This document shows positions 36,880-43,622 of a DNA stretch of 64,000 nt, piece after piece. Below the pieces are notes generated by a model. The model was given only the letters and a program-made list of their open reading frames with translations, did not search any database and was not told the DNA's origin. Within the stretch, counting starts at the first letter, position 1; every line of letters starts with the position of its first letter. Position numbers and translations under genes: made by a program. Origin of the DNA: Candidatus Epulonipiscium sp. (GTDB taxonomy: Bacteria > Bacillota > Clostridia > Lachnospirales > Defluviitaleaceae); contig JAAYQR010000004.1 in assembly GCA_012519205.1 (NCBI GenBank), positions 16,796 through 80,795 on the forward strand, given 5' to 3'.

Positions 36880-38241
36880 CTAGTTCCCTTTTACTTTGAG
36901 GAAAACTTCTTCCAATTCCTCATCAGTTATAACTGTTACTCTTCCTTCATCGTACTGAGCATCTACCCACTCTTTAATTTTTACAACTACCTCATCTTTT
37001 TTATCTACAGCCTCTTCATCTTTAAAATTGAAGTAAGAATTAATCCAGTGGGCTATTCCTGCAAGTCCTGATGTATTGGATACTGCTACACGACAAGGAC
37101 GATTTAAAAGTTTGCCTGTATCAAATATATTATAAATCTCTTCATTTTTCAATAGTCCATCCGCATGAATCCCTGCTCTTGTAACATTAAAGTTCTTGCC
37201 TATAAAGGGGGTCATAGGGGGTATATCATATCCTATTTCATTTTCAAAGTACTCCGCTATTTCTGTTATTACTGTTGTATCCATACCGTCAGTTGTCCCT
37301 CTAAGCTGTGCATACTCCATCACCATGGCTTCTAGGGGGCAATTTCCCGTTCTTTCTCCTATTCCAAGTAGGGAACAATTAACAGCAGATGCACCATATA
37401 ACCAAGCCGTAGATGCATTGTTTACAGCACGATAAAAATCATTATGCCCATGCCACTCAATAAGCTCTGAGGGTACCCTTGCATGGTGCAGTAACCCATA
37501 AATGATTCCTTGTACACTTCTTGGAAGTGCAACGCCTGGAAAACTAAGTCCATATCCCATAGTATCACATGCCCTGATTTTAATAGGCATTCCAGATTCT
37601 TTACTTAATTTCATAAGTTCAAACACAAAAGGAACCACAAACCCATAAAAATCCGCCCTTGTGATATCCTCAAAATGACATCTTGGTTTAACTCCTGTTT
37701 CGATGCATTCCTTTACTACTGATAAATAGTGTTCAATTGCTTGTTTTCTTGTCATTTTCATTTTATAAAAAATATGATAATCAGAGCAACTAACTAGGAT
37801 TCCCGTTTCCTTTAGCCCGATTTCCTTAACCATTTCAAAATCTTTTTTAGAAGCTCTAATCCAGCTAGTAACTTCGGGGAACTCATATCCCCTTTCTAGA
37901 CATTTATAAACTGCATCCCTATCTTTTTTACTATATAAAAAAAACTCGCTCTGTCTTATAATGCCTTTTGGTCCCCCAAGTTTATGAAGCAAATCATATA
38001 TATGAACTATTTGTTCTGTAGTATAAGGCTGCCTTGATTGTTGACCATCCCGAAATGTTGTATCCGTAATCCATATTTCACTCGGCATATTTATTGGTAC
38101 ATGACGATGGTTAAATGCTATCTTTGGAACTTCTTCATAATTAAATAAATTCCGATATAAATTCGGCTCTTTAATATCCTGAAGCGGATAAGTAAATTCT
38201 GTTCTTTCTAATAAATTCGTTTTCTTATTAAATTCTAACAT
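36880..38241 (-). CDS. Probable Re-citrate synthase (isopropylmalate/homocitrate synthase superfamily)
   Basis: 453 residues from ATG 38241 (GAGGGGG 6 bases upstream; the longer ORF start at 38292 overlaps the promoter). HMGL-like barrel: catalytic WITDTTFRDGQQSRQPYT near residue 55 and metal-binding EWHGHNDFYRAVNNA. The leucine-regulatory domain of LeuA is absent. The long insert RASKKDFEMVKEIGLKETG and the neighbours (aconitase and isocitrate dehydrogenase, not leuCD/leuB) favour Re-citrate synthase, as known from Clostridium kluyveri, over isopropylmalate or homocitrate synthase. It would make citrate from oxaloacetate and acetyl-CoA as the entry to glutamate synthesis. Confidence 0.8.
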   Translation of the reverse strand: MLEFNKKTNLLERTEFTYPLQDIKEPNLYRNLFNYEEVPKIAFNHRHVPINMPSEIWITDTTFRDGQQSRQPYTTEQIVHIYDLLHKLGGPKGIIRQSEFFLYSKKDRDAVYKCLERGYEFPEVTSWIRASKKDFEMVKEIGLKETGILVSCSDYHIFYKMKMTRKQAIEHYLSVVKECIETGVKPRCHFEDITRADFYGFVVPFVFELMKLSKESGMPIKIRACDTMGYGLSFPGVALPRSVQGIIYGLLHHARVPSELIEWHGHNDFYRAVNNASTAWLYGASAVNCSLLGIGERTGNCPLEAMVMEYAQLRGTTDGMDTTVITEIAEYFENEIGYDIPPMTPFIGKNFNVTRAGIHADGLLKNEEIYNIFDTGKLLNRPCRVAVSNTSGLAGIAHWINSYFNFKDEEAVDKKDEVVVKIKEWVDAQYDEGRVTVITDEELEEVFLKVKGN

Positions 38242-38281
38242 ATAGTGCCCCCTCATTATTTTTCCTATATTTTTACGTATG

Positions 38282-38310
38282 ATTGTATACAATTATGCCG
38301 ATTTTGTCAA
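38282..38310 (-). promoter_or_regulatory. Near-consensus sigma-A promoter of the citrate operon
   Basis: On the minus strand TTGACA (38310-38305), 17-base spacer, TACAAT (38287-38282). The start codon lies 41 bases downstream. No attenuator or operator is evident. Confidence 0.85.
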
Positions 38311-38481
38311 TGAATATTCTTGAAATTGTATCTTACCTTTTTGAAAGTTGCATTCTATATTATAAATGCATTAATTTCTTCATGATTGCCAAGGATTTAA
38401 TTATATTATCATGAATGTTTTATCACCAAAATGAATCAGTGTCATCTTTATCCTTCAAATAAACACTTCTTGAAAGCAAGA

Positions 38482-38724
38482 TTATATTTCTTGTTTGTTT
38501 ATAGATACTCTTTTATCCCTACCACATTTAGGGCAATAAAATAAATGAACACACTGACTAGGTGGACAGCCGTCTATCCTAGCGGTTATGGATATGGGAA
38601 GATAAGGGCTGTAATCATCATAGTAATCACCTATCATTCCCCCATCCTCCATCTTAGTATGACAAGTCTCACAGATTATTTCTTTGGTCTTTAGGGCATT
38701 ACATAAGGGACAAACCAGATTCAT
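38482..38724 (-). CDS. Small zinc-ribbon protein of unknown function
   Basis: 80 residues with cysteine pairs CPLC (5-8), CETC, and CPKC near the C-terminus, plus two more Cys in DGCPPSQCVHLF. This fits one or two zinc-binding ribbons. No further homology is recognised. It lies 14 bases downstream of the phosphoesterase gene, likely in the same transcript. Confidence 0.6.
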   Translation of the reverse strand: MNLVCPLCNALKTKEIICETCHTKMEDGGMIGDYYDDYSPYLPISITARIDGCPPSQCVHLFYCPKCGRDKRVSINKQEI

Positions 38725-38738
38725 ATGGATTTTCCTTC

Positions 38739-39536
38739 CTAATTAGATTTTGTAAGTTCCTGATACTTTGATTTCATCCTTATTAATTGGGCCTCATCTT
38801 CGGGCCTCGTTGAATCTACGGTTATAATTTTTTTCTCCGGATAGCAAAGAGCTCCAAGTTTTCCGCCGAATACACAGCCCAAATCAATGTCTAGGGTGTT
38901 ATTAATCCATATAGGTTTTAATATAGGGGTATGACCGTAAACAATCATAGCCCTGCCTGTATATTCCTTTGCCCAATCTCTTCTTATGGGATGACCTTCC
39001 TCATCTTTCCTTCCTGTTATATCTCCATATAAACAAAACTTATGGGTTCTTGGATCATCTCTTCCTACTAGGGATTGTTTAATACCCCCATGAACTACTA
39101 TTAAATCACCCTCATCTAGTATCCAGTAATGGGATTGTTTTTCGTAAAAATTAATATACTTATTTTTAAAGTTTTCTTTTTCTTCCCATGTGAGTTCATT
39201 GTATTCTTTTACCGTACCCTCTAATCCATGGGTGATTTGAACCTTCCTTCCTAATAAATATCTATAAAATTTATTACAGTGATTGCCATACACATATAAA
39301 GCATTGTTATTTTCAACCATATTAATGATAAGATTTATAGTTTTTAAGTTTTCAGGTCCCCTATCATTTAAATCCCCTAGGGATATAAGCTTTCTTCCCT
39401 TAGGGTGCATGTAACTTCCGTTTTTTTTGTGATACCCTAATTCTTTTAAAAGAATGCTTAATTCTTTATAGCATCCATGAATATCCCCTATAATGTCAAA
39501 AGGTCCCCTATCTTTGATATAAGTGTTTATTCTCAA
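38739..39536 (-). CDS. Calcineurin-like phosphoesterase (PrpE / Ap4A-hydrolase-like)
   Basis: 265 residues from a TTG start at 39536 (AAAGGA 8 bases upstream). Metal-binding motifs are intact: DIIGDIHGCYKE, LISLGDLNDRGPENL, YVYGNHCNKFYR, VVHGGIKQSL, and MIVYGHTPILKP. In contrast to the fused phosphoesterase at 1.7-4.0 kb, this one should be active. Relatives hydrolyse diadenosine tetraphosphate or phosphoproteins; the substrate is not decided. Confidence 0.85.
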   Translation of the reverse strand: MRINTYIKDRGPFDIIGDIHGCYKELSILLKELGYHKKNGSYMHPKGRKLISLGDLNDRGPENLKTINLIINMVENNNALYVYGNHCNKFYRYLLGRKVQITHGLEGTVKEYNELTWEEKENFKNKYINFYEKQSHYWILDEGDLIVVHGGIKQSLVGRDDPRTHKFCLYGDITGRKDEEGHPIRRDWAKEYTGRAMIVYGHTPILKPIWINNTLDIDLGCVFGGKLGALCYPEKKIITVDSTRPEDEAQLIRMKSKYQELTKSN

Positions 39537-39640
39537 TTTATTCTTCCTTTCACAGGGTTATCTTTATTACGGGAAATCTATTTAATATTACATAATTGTT
39601 ATAATCTTATAACGCTATTTAACATAATTTATATATATTC

Positions 39641-39772
39641 CGTGGATAACTTTTTATCTTATCCACACTATCCACAAAGTTATGCACATCTCTATTTATC
39701 ATTTTAAAAGGCTCGTACCATTTTTCCACATACTCCACATTTATTTTGTATACAAATTTTAGCTGTGGATAT
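39641..39772. other. Cluster of DnaA boxes in a 376-base intergenic region
   Basis: Within 132 bases there is one perfect DnaA box TTATCCACA (39659-39667) and four with one mismatch: CGTGGATAA (39641-39649, reverse), CTATCCACA (39668-39676), TTATGCACA (39680-39688) and TGTGGATAT (39764-39772, reverse). A 40-base AT-rich tract lies to the left. The region 39537-39912 holds no gene besides these sites and the promoter of the next gene. No dnaA, dnaN or gyr gene is near, so a DnaA-titration or regulatory cluster is more likely than oriC. Confidence 0.55.
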
Positions 39773-39814
39773 TTGGTTACAAGGTATACATAAATCATAT
39801 GAAAATGGTACAGG

Positions 39815-39843
39815 ACCATTACTTATTATTATGTCATAAAATA
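39815..39843 (+). promoter_or_regulatory. Possible mother-cell (sigma-K/E-like) promoter
   Basis: ACC (39815-39817), 17 bases, CATAAAATA (39835-39843). This fits CATA-NNN-TA with an upstream AC. It lies about 70 bases before the small protein gene at 39913. Confidence 0.35.
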
Positions 39844-39912
39844 AAAATATTCTACATAGATTTATAAGGAAACAACTTTAAAGTTTAATATTTATAGAAT
39901 AAGGAGGTAGCT

Positions 39913-40122
39913 ATGAATCATTTAAATCAGAATTCCTATGGACTTCAAGATATCCCTGAACCGTTTAGGGGGCAACGTAAAGACTTTTCTAATATTAACG
40001 TGATTAATACAACTGAACCCCAAACATCAACAACCGTTAGCAGCGCCCGCTCATCATTTGCCATAGAAGACTTATTCTTAATTCTACTTCTTTTTATACT
40101 TTTAAGCGATTATAAATGGTAA
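39913..40122 (+). CDS. Small protein with a hydrophobic C-terminal segment
   Basis: 69 residues, not recognised. The first 48 residues are polar and Asn/Thr/Ser-rich; the last 20 are hydrophobic (AIEDLFLILLLFILLSDYKW). The hydrophobic part resembles the FFLLIFLILF segments of the small proteins at 40301 and 42321. AGGAGG lies 6 bases before ATG, and a terminator follows. I infer that it belongs to the sporulation-like group of this region. Confidence 0.55.
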   Translation: MNHLNQNSYGLQDIPEPFRGQRKDFSNINVINTTEPQTSTTVSSARSSFAIEDLFLILLLFILLSDYKW

Positions 40123-40130
40123 TCCTTTTA

Positions 40131-40155
40131 AAAAGTCCTTTCAGGGACTTTTTTG
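40131..40155 (+). terminator. Terminator
   Basis: AAAAGTCC (40131-40138) / GGACTTTT (40145-40152), 6-base loop, then further Ts. Confidence 0.85.
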
Positions 40156-40162
40156 TTTAGTA

Positions 40163-40189
40163 ACAATTGTTTTTTTTATTTCATAGAAT
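40163..40189 (+). promoter_or_regulatory. Possible mother-cell (sigma-K/E-like) promoter
   Basis: AC (40163-40164), 17 bases, CATAGAAT (40182-40189), about 110 bases before the gene at 40301. The -10 matches the sigma-K/E type less well at its end (TG in place of TA). Confidence 0.3.
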
Positions 40190-40194
40190 GTACT

Positions 40195-40247
40195 ATAGAT
40201 TTCAAACTGTATACCCCTTGTTTTGTCATGTAATGCTAGAAATCTAT
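40195..40247 (+). other. Possible leader hairpin
   Basis: ATAGATTTC (40195-40203) and GAAATCTAT (40239-40247) are exact complements with a 35-base loop, between the putative promoter and the gene at 40301. Function unknown. Confidence 0.3.
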
Positions 40248-40300
40248 TTTGGGAACCATGTTGTAATTATCTAAATTTCCTTTTGGAAGGAGGTGTCGCA

Positions 40301-40462
40301 ATGGGAGCTAAAGGTTATAATCAATACAGTATCTTCTTTTTATTCTTTTTCTTATTATTATTTAATCAAGGTTATGGAGCTAAATTTGATAACTCCCTTT
40401 TCTTTTTCTTATTAATTTTCCTAATTTTATTTGGTGGAGTTGGCTTCGGATACGGATATTGA
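40301..40462 (+). CDS. Tiny Phe/Leu-rich hydrophobic protein (paralogue of the 42321 gene)
   Basis: 53 residues from ATG 40301, chosen because AGGAGG lies 7 bases upstream; a longer ORF from 40223 has no such site. The sequence is two hydrophobic stretches (SIFFLFFFLLLFN and NSLFFFLLIFLILF) joined by a short Gly/Lys/Asp linker, with a Gly/Tyr tail (GGVGFGYGY). This recalls small YjcZ-type sporulation proteins in composition, but I cannot assign a family. Its plan is the same as the protein at 42321. Confidence 0.65.
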   Translation: MGAKGYNQYSIFFLFFFLLLFNQGYGAKFDNSLFFFLLIFLILFGGVGFGYGY

Positions 40463-40464
40463 TT

Positions 40465-40507
40465 CAAAAAAATATGCACCCTTATTTTCAAAGGTGCATA
40501 TTTTTTA
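40465..40507 (+). terminator. Terminator shared by convergent genes
   Basis: AATATGCACC (40471-40480) / GGTGCATATT (40493-40502), with A-run before and T-run after. It may also end the minus-strand gene at 40509. Confidence 0.88.
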
Positions 40508-40508
40508 T

Positions 40509-40847
40509 TTATATATCTCTATTCATTTTCTCACTCTTAACTCTTTCTAATTCTCGTTGAAGATTTTTTGCAGTATTTATGATATTCATCATTTCTATTA
40601 CTTTATCGACATTTATTTGTGCCTCTTTTTGCATAAAGGGTTTTATTGCCTGCATAAGCATAACTTCCTTAGGTGGATTATTAGTAACATTTTCTTTATG
40701 TCGTGATACAAGTTCATCCATTCTTGAAATGTATTTATCATTTAGAAGTTTCCTTACTATGTTCGTAATTTCCATCATATCATTTTTTATATATTCTCTA
40801 TTAGTTATCATATTGGTTATTTCAGTGGCATTAATATTTTCTACCAT
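40509..40847 (-). CDS. Helical-motif protein A (LLQALKPF-type module)
   Basis: 112 residues from ATG 40847 (AAGGGGG 7 bases upstream). Highly helical and charged. It shares with the protein at 42665 the stretch KYISRMDELVSRHKENV (there KYINRVQSLVNQNKSRV) and the module LMQAIKPFM...NVDKVIEMMNI. No signal peptide or membrane segment. The start overlaps the protease stop by 17 bases, so it is translated from the same transcript as the protease. Confidence 0.6.
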   Translation of the reverse strand: MVENINATEITNMITNREYIKNDMMEITNIVRKLLNDKYISRMDELVSRHKENVTNNPPKEVMLMQAIKPFMQKEAQINVDKVIEMMNIINTAKNLQRELERVKSEKMNRDI

Positions 40848-42090
40848 AAGAATTCCCCCTTTCAAATAGCTTCCTAATATCAATTAACCCCCAGCCTTGC
40901 TGCTCTTGTGGAAAATCTAAATTATTGGTACAATCTTTTAGATAAAATTTAACATCATCAGGAGTCATATAAGGGCTGTTTTCAACAAGAAGGGCTAATG
41001 CCCCTGAAACCATGGGGGTTGCCATTGATGTTCCGCTTTTCTTTACATATGCTACTTCTAAGCTGTCCTTAAGGCTTACCCCTTCCTTAGGGATATACTT
41101 TGTATCTGCTGCACAAGCCATTATATTAGAGCCTGGTGCTACCACATCAGGTTTTTTTATGCATTCTTTCGTGGGTCCGCGCCCCGAGTAGTTAGAAACA
41201 GTATCCCCAAAAATATTGACGGTTTTTTGGTCGTCTGATGCCCCGACTGTTATAATTTTTCTACTGACTCCTGGGGATGTGATACTCTTTCTTTGAGGTC
41301 CATCATTTCCCGCAGCCACCAGGGTGATAATTCCTGCATCCCAGGCTGCATTAACTGCCCTTACCATAGGATCGCTTTCGCCTTCTTTATCTGGACTCCC
41401 TATGGATAAATTAGCCACCCTTATATTATACCTATCCTTATTATCAATCATCCACTGAATTCCTGCTAAAACATTAGAAGTGCTTCCACTGCCCTCTTCA
41501 TCCAATATTTTAATACCTATTAGATTACATTCAGGAGCTATCCCTACATATTTTCCATTAGATTTTGTTCCATTCCCTCCAATTATTCCTGCTACATGAG
41601 TTCCATGTCCATTGTCATCATAAGGATTATTATAACCATTCACAAAATCTTTAAAAGCGATAATTCTACTCCTAGGATATAGAAAATCTTCATGGGGATA
41701 AATTCCGGAATCTAATACTACAACCCCTACACTCCTTCCTTTGTACCCCCTCTCCTGTGCCCAATTAGCTTTTATGACCTGCCTTGCAATATCGGTTTGA
41801 GCGGTAATATGAGAGTCTTGCTGTACCCTTCTTATTCCCTTGAGCTCCCGAAGTTTATGGAGATTGTGTACCGGTATTTCTATAACATAGGAATCAATCA
41901 TAGGAAGCCTATGCTTTACTTTTCCTAATTCACATATTTGACACTCCCGTTCATCATCCATGCTACATTCTACAATTACCTGAACAGTTTCTTCTAACGT
42001 GCTATCGTTTTTAGGCCGATTTACACTTGTGTTTTTTACTTTGCCTTGGCCCATAACTCCTAATAAAAGCAATAAAATAGATAAATCCAT
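40831..42090 (-). CDS. Subtilisin-like serine protease (S8, AprX-like)
   Basis: 419 residues. The triad is intact: Asp in VVVLDSGIYPHED, His in DNGHGTHVAGIIG, Ser in SGTSMATPMVSG, with the oxyanion Asn in LVAAGNDGP. Residues about 30-95 resemble an I9-type inhibitory propeptide. The N-terminus MDLSILLLLLGVMGQG is short and hydrophobic and is not a convincing signal peptide. Intracellular or spore-associated proteases of this group mature or degrade proteins. It shares a transcript with helical-motif protein A. Confidence 0.88.
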   Translation of the reverse strand: MDLSILLLLLGVMGQGKVKNTSVNRPKNDSTLEETVQVIVECSMDDERECQICELGKVKHRLPMIDSYVIEIPVHNLHKLRELKGIRRVQQDSHITAQTDIARQVIKANWAQERGYKGRSVGVVVLDSGIYPHEDFLYPRSRIIAFKDFVNGYNNPYDDNGHGTHVAGIIGGNGTKSNGKYVGIAPECNLIGIKILDEEGSGSTSNVLAGIQWMIDNKDRYNIRVANLSIGSPDKEGESDPMVRAVNAAWDAGIITLVAAGNDGPQRKSITSPGVSRKIITVGASDDQKTVNIFGDTVSNYSGRGPTKECIKKPDVVAPGSNIMACAADTKYIPKEGVSLKDSLEVAYVKKSGTSMATPMVSGALALLVENSPYMTPDDVKFYLKDCTNNLDFPQEQQGWGLIDIRKLFERGNSYGRKY

Positions 42091-42252
42091 ACTTATACTC
42101 CTTCCTTTATACCCTATATATTAAATGTATGATTCTAATAGTTAATGTATTAAATTCTTCAGTATTAGTTTACACTTTATTCCACACTATTATTGTAAAT
42201 GATGTTTTGGGGATAGTTTGTCCCAATTTTCACCATTTTTTTCATAACTGGT

Positions 42253-42280
42253 CATTTCTTTTCATATCGTGCATAGAATA
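42253..42280 (+). promoter_or_regulatory. Possible mother-cell (sigma-K/E-like) promoter
   Basis: CATAGAATA (42272-42280) matches CATA-NNN-TA. It is preceded by CATTTCTT (42253-42260) at 11 bases; the same octamer precedes the element at 43258 by 10 bases. The start codon is 41 bases downstream. Confidence 0.45.
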
Positions 42281-42320
42281 TAAACGTAGGATATAAATTT
42301 AAGATAAGGAGGCTATTCTT

Positions 42321-42530
42321 ATGGCAGATTCTAAATCTTTCTTCGGAGGCGGCAATAACATACTATTTTTATTCTTCTTCTTACTTCTCTTTAACAGTGG
42401 CGGCGGTGGATTTTTTGGCTGCGACTCAAAAGGTCAAGGAGGATTCGGCGGCTGTGGCGACAATTCATTATTTTTCTTCTTGATTATCTTCTTAATTTTA
42501 TTTGGCGGATGCGGTGGTGGCATCTGTTAA
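42321..42530 (+). CDS. Tiny Phe/Leu/Gly-rich hydrophobic protein
   Basis: 69 residues with AGGAGG 7 bases before ATG. Two hydrophobic segments (NNILFLFFFLLLFN and DNSLFFFLIIFLILF) flank a Gly-rich, Cys-containing linker (GGFFGCDSKGQGGFGGCG); the end is GGCGGGIC. The second segment is nearly identical to that of the 40301 protein. Four Cys may allow cross-linking, a trait of spore coat proteins; this is inference. Confidence 0.65.
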   Translation: MADSKSFFGGGNNILFLFFFLLLFNSGGGGFFGCDSKGQGGFGGCGDNSLFFFLIIFLILFGGCGGGIC

Positions 42531-42536
42531 GCAGCA

Positions 42537-42568
42537 AAAAAGCAGAGGATATAAATCCTCTGCTTTTT
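42537..42568 (+). terminator. Terminator
   Basis: AAAAAGCAGAGGAT / ATCCTCTGCTTTTT, perfect 14-bp stem with a 4-base loop, seven bases after the stop codon. Confidence 0.93.
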
Positions 42569-42664
42569 ACATATCCATTTCAAATTCAGATAGCTACCCC
42601 CACTCCACCATACTCCTAGCTCAATCCTAATATAACCCCCTCAGTATACAGGTCTAAATATCTC

Positions 42665-43153
42665 TTATTTAAAATCACCCAAGTAAAAGGGCTTTCCCAT
42701 CAACATAAAAATAATAAAAATAAATATAATGAATCCGCCGCCTGAACCTTGTTCCTTAGCTTTCATGCAAACCTCATCTATTTCATATACACCATCGCTT
42801 CTTTTCAATATTTTCTCCTCCTTTTTTTCACTTCTTTGGGGCTGTGCTGTTTGTATCTTATCATTTAGTAGCTGGATTGTTCTAAACGAATTCATAGTTT
42901 CCGTAAGTTTATCAATTTTCCAATGCATCTCAGTACCTATAAATGGTTTTAGAGCTTGGAGTAGAGCAATTTCCTTAGTAGGATTTGTCTCCACCCTACT
43001 TTTATTTTGATTTACTAAAGACTGAACCCTATTTATATATTTTTCCTGAAACATGCTCCTGATATTTTCCTTAATATCTATCATATCTTGCTGCAAATCT
43101 ATATTGCACCCTAAAGTATTGCCTATATCCTGTAACAATTCGTTATTTCCCAT
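42665..43153 (-). CDS. Helical-motif protein B with a hydrophobic tail
   Basis: 162 residues. The N-terminal 100 residues are helical and match protein A (40509): EKYINRVQSLVNQNKSRV, NPTKEIALLQALKPFIG and KIDKLTETMN. A polar linker of 40 residues follows. The tail GSGGGFIIFIFIIFMLMGKPF is Gly plus Phe/Ile-rich, like the tiny hydrophobic proteins next door. So it joins both sequence types of the locus. No known family is recognised. Two small genes on the plus strand flank it. Confidence 0.6.
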   Translation of the reverse strand: MGNNELLQDIGNTLGCNIDLQQDMIDIKENIRSMFQEKYINRVQSLVNQNKSRVETNPTKEIALLQALKPFIGTEMHWKIDKLTETMNSFRTIQLLNDKIQTAQPQRSEKKEEKILKRSDGVYEIDEVCMKAKEQGSGGGFIIFIFIIFMLMGKPFYLGDFK

Positions 43154-43238
43154 GTTCCCCCTCCTATCATTAATCTAATACCTCCATATCAATGTATGTT
43201 AAAAAGTAAAACTTTGTTAATTAATTCATTGCTTTCGA

Positions 43239-43266
43239 ACATTTCTTGTTTATGTTTCATACAATA
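43239..43266 (+). promoter_or_regulatory. Possible mother-cell (sigma-K/E-like) promoter
   Basis: AC (43239-43240), 17 bases, CATACAATA (43258-43266), the best match of the set to the sigma-E/sigma-K -10 consensus. It is 31 bases upstream of the broken small gene. Confidence 0.5.
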
Positions 43267-43297
43267 CTCTTAGAAGCTTATATAAAGGGGGGATTAC

Positions 43298-43461
43298 ATG
43301 AACTCTCTAATTTTATATGAAATGATTTTTTGTTCTTCCTATTACTTTTATTTGATAATGATAATGATTTAACCGATGAAAAGCTTTTCTTTTCTCTGAT
43401 TATTTTTTATATTTTATTCTCACAAAAAAACATAGCTATAAACAGTAAGCCGGCACCATAA
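43298..43461 (+). pseudogene. Frameshifted tiny hydrophobic protein gene (paralogue of 40301/42321)
   Basis: ATG 43298 has GGGGGG 5 bases upstream and reads MNSLILY; from 43321, in the frame shifted by one base, the sequence reads NDFLFFLLLLFDNDNDLTDE and then KLFFSLIIFYILFSQ before a stop at 43459-43461. This is the two-segment plan of the neighbouring tiny proteins. The two parts meet at 43319-43320, where one base is missing; the second frame has a stop (TGA) just before and no good start. It is a broken gene or a sequencing error. The hairpin GGCACC/GGTGCC (43452-43467) follows. The rest of the 469-base gap (43154-43622) holds only the promoter and AT-rich DNA. Confidence 0.65.
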
Positions 43462-43622
43462 GGTGCCTTATCCTATGTCCTAGGAAATCATTTAAGATAC
43501 AAAGTAAATGAAACTCTAGCAATGTTCCCTATAGATATTTTTTAGAACTTGTCATGTTTTTGTTAGTTTGTACATAAATATTAAATGATATTGTATAAGA
43601 TACTTTTTAAGGAGGTTGACCT

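Noticed and set aside
36880..38292. 2-isopropylmalate synthase (leuA)
   Set aside because: The C-terminal leucine-binding regulatory domain is missing and no leuB/leuC/leuD genes are nearby. The aconitase and isocitrate dehydrogenase neighbours favour a citrate synthase.
39641..39772. Chromosomal origin (oriC)
   Set aside because: DnaA boxes are present, but dnaA, dnaN, recF and gyrB are absent from both sides, unlike known clostridial origins. GC skew could not be computed. Kept as a DnaA-box cluster only.
40223..40300. Longer start for the tiny protein at 40301
   Set aside because: The upstream frame contains the ribosome binding site and part of a leader hairpin, and the added residues have no resemblance to the paralogue.
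43452..43467. Strong terminator after the broken small gene
   Set aside because: GGCACC/GGTGCC forms a stem but no T-run follows; mentioned only in the pseudogene entry.
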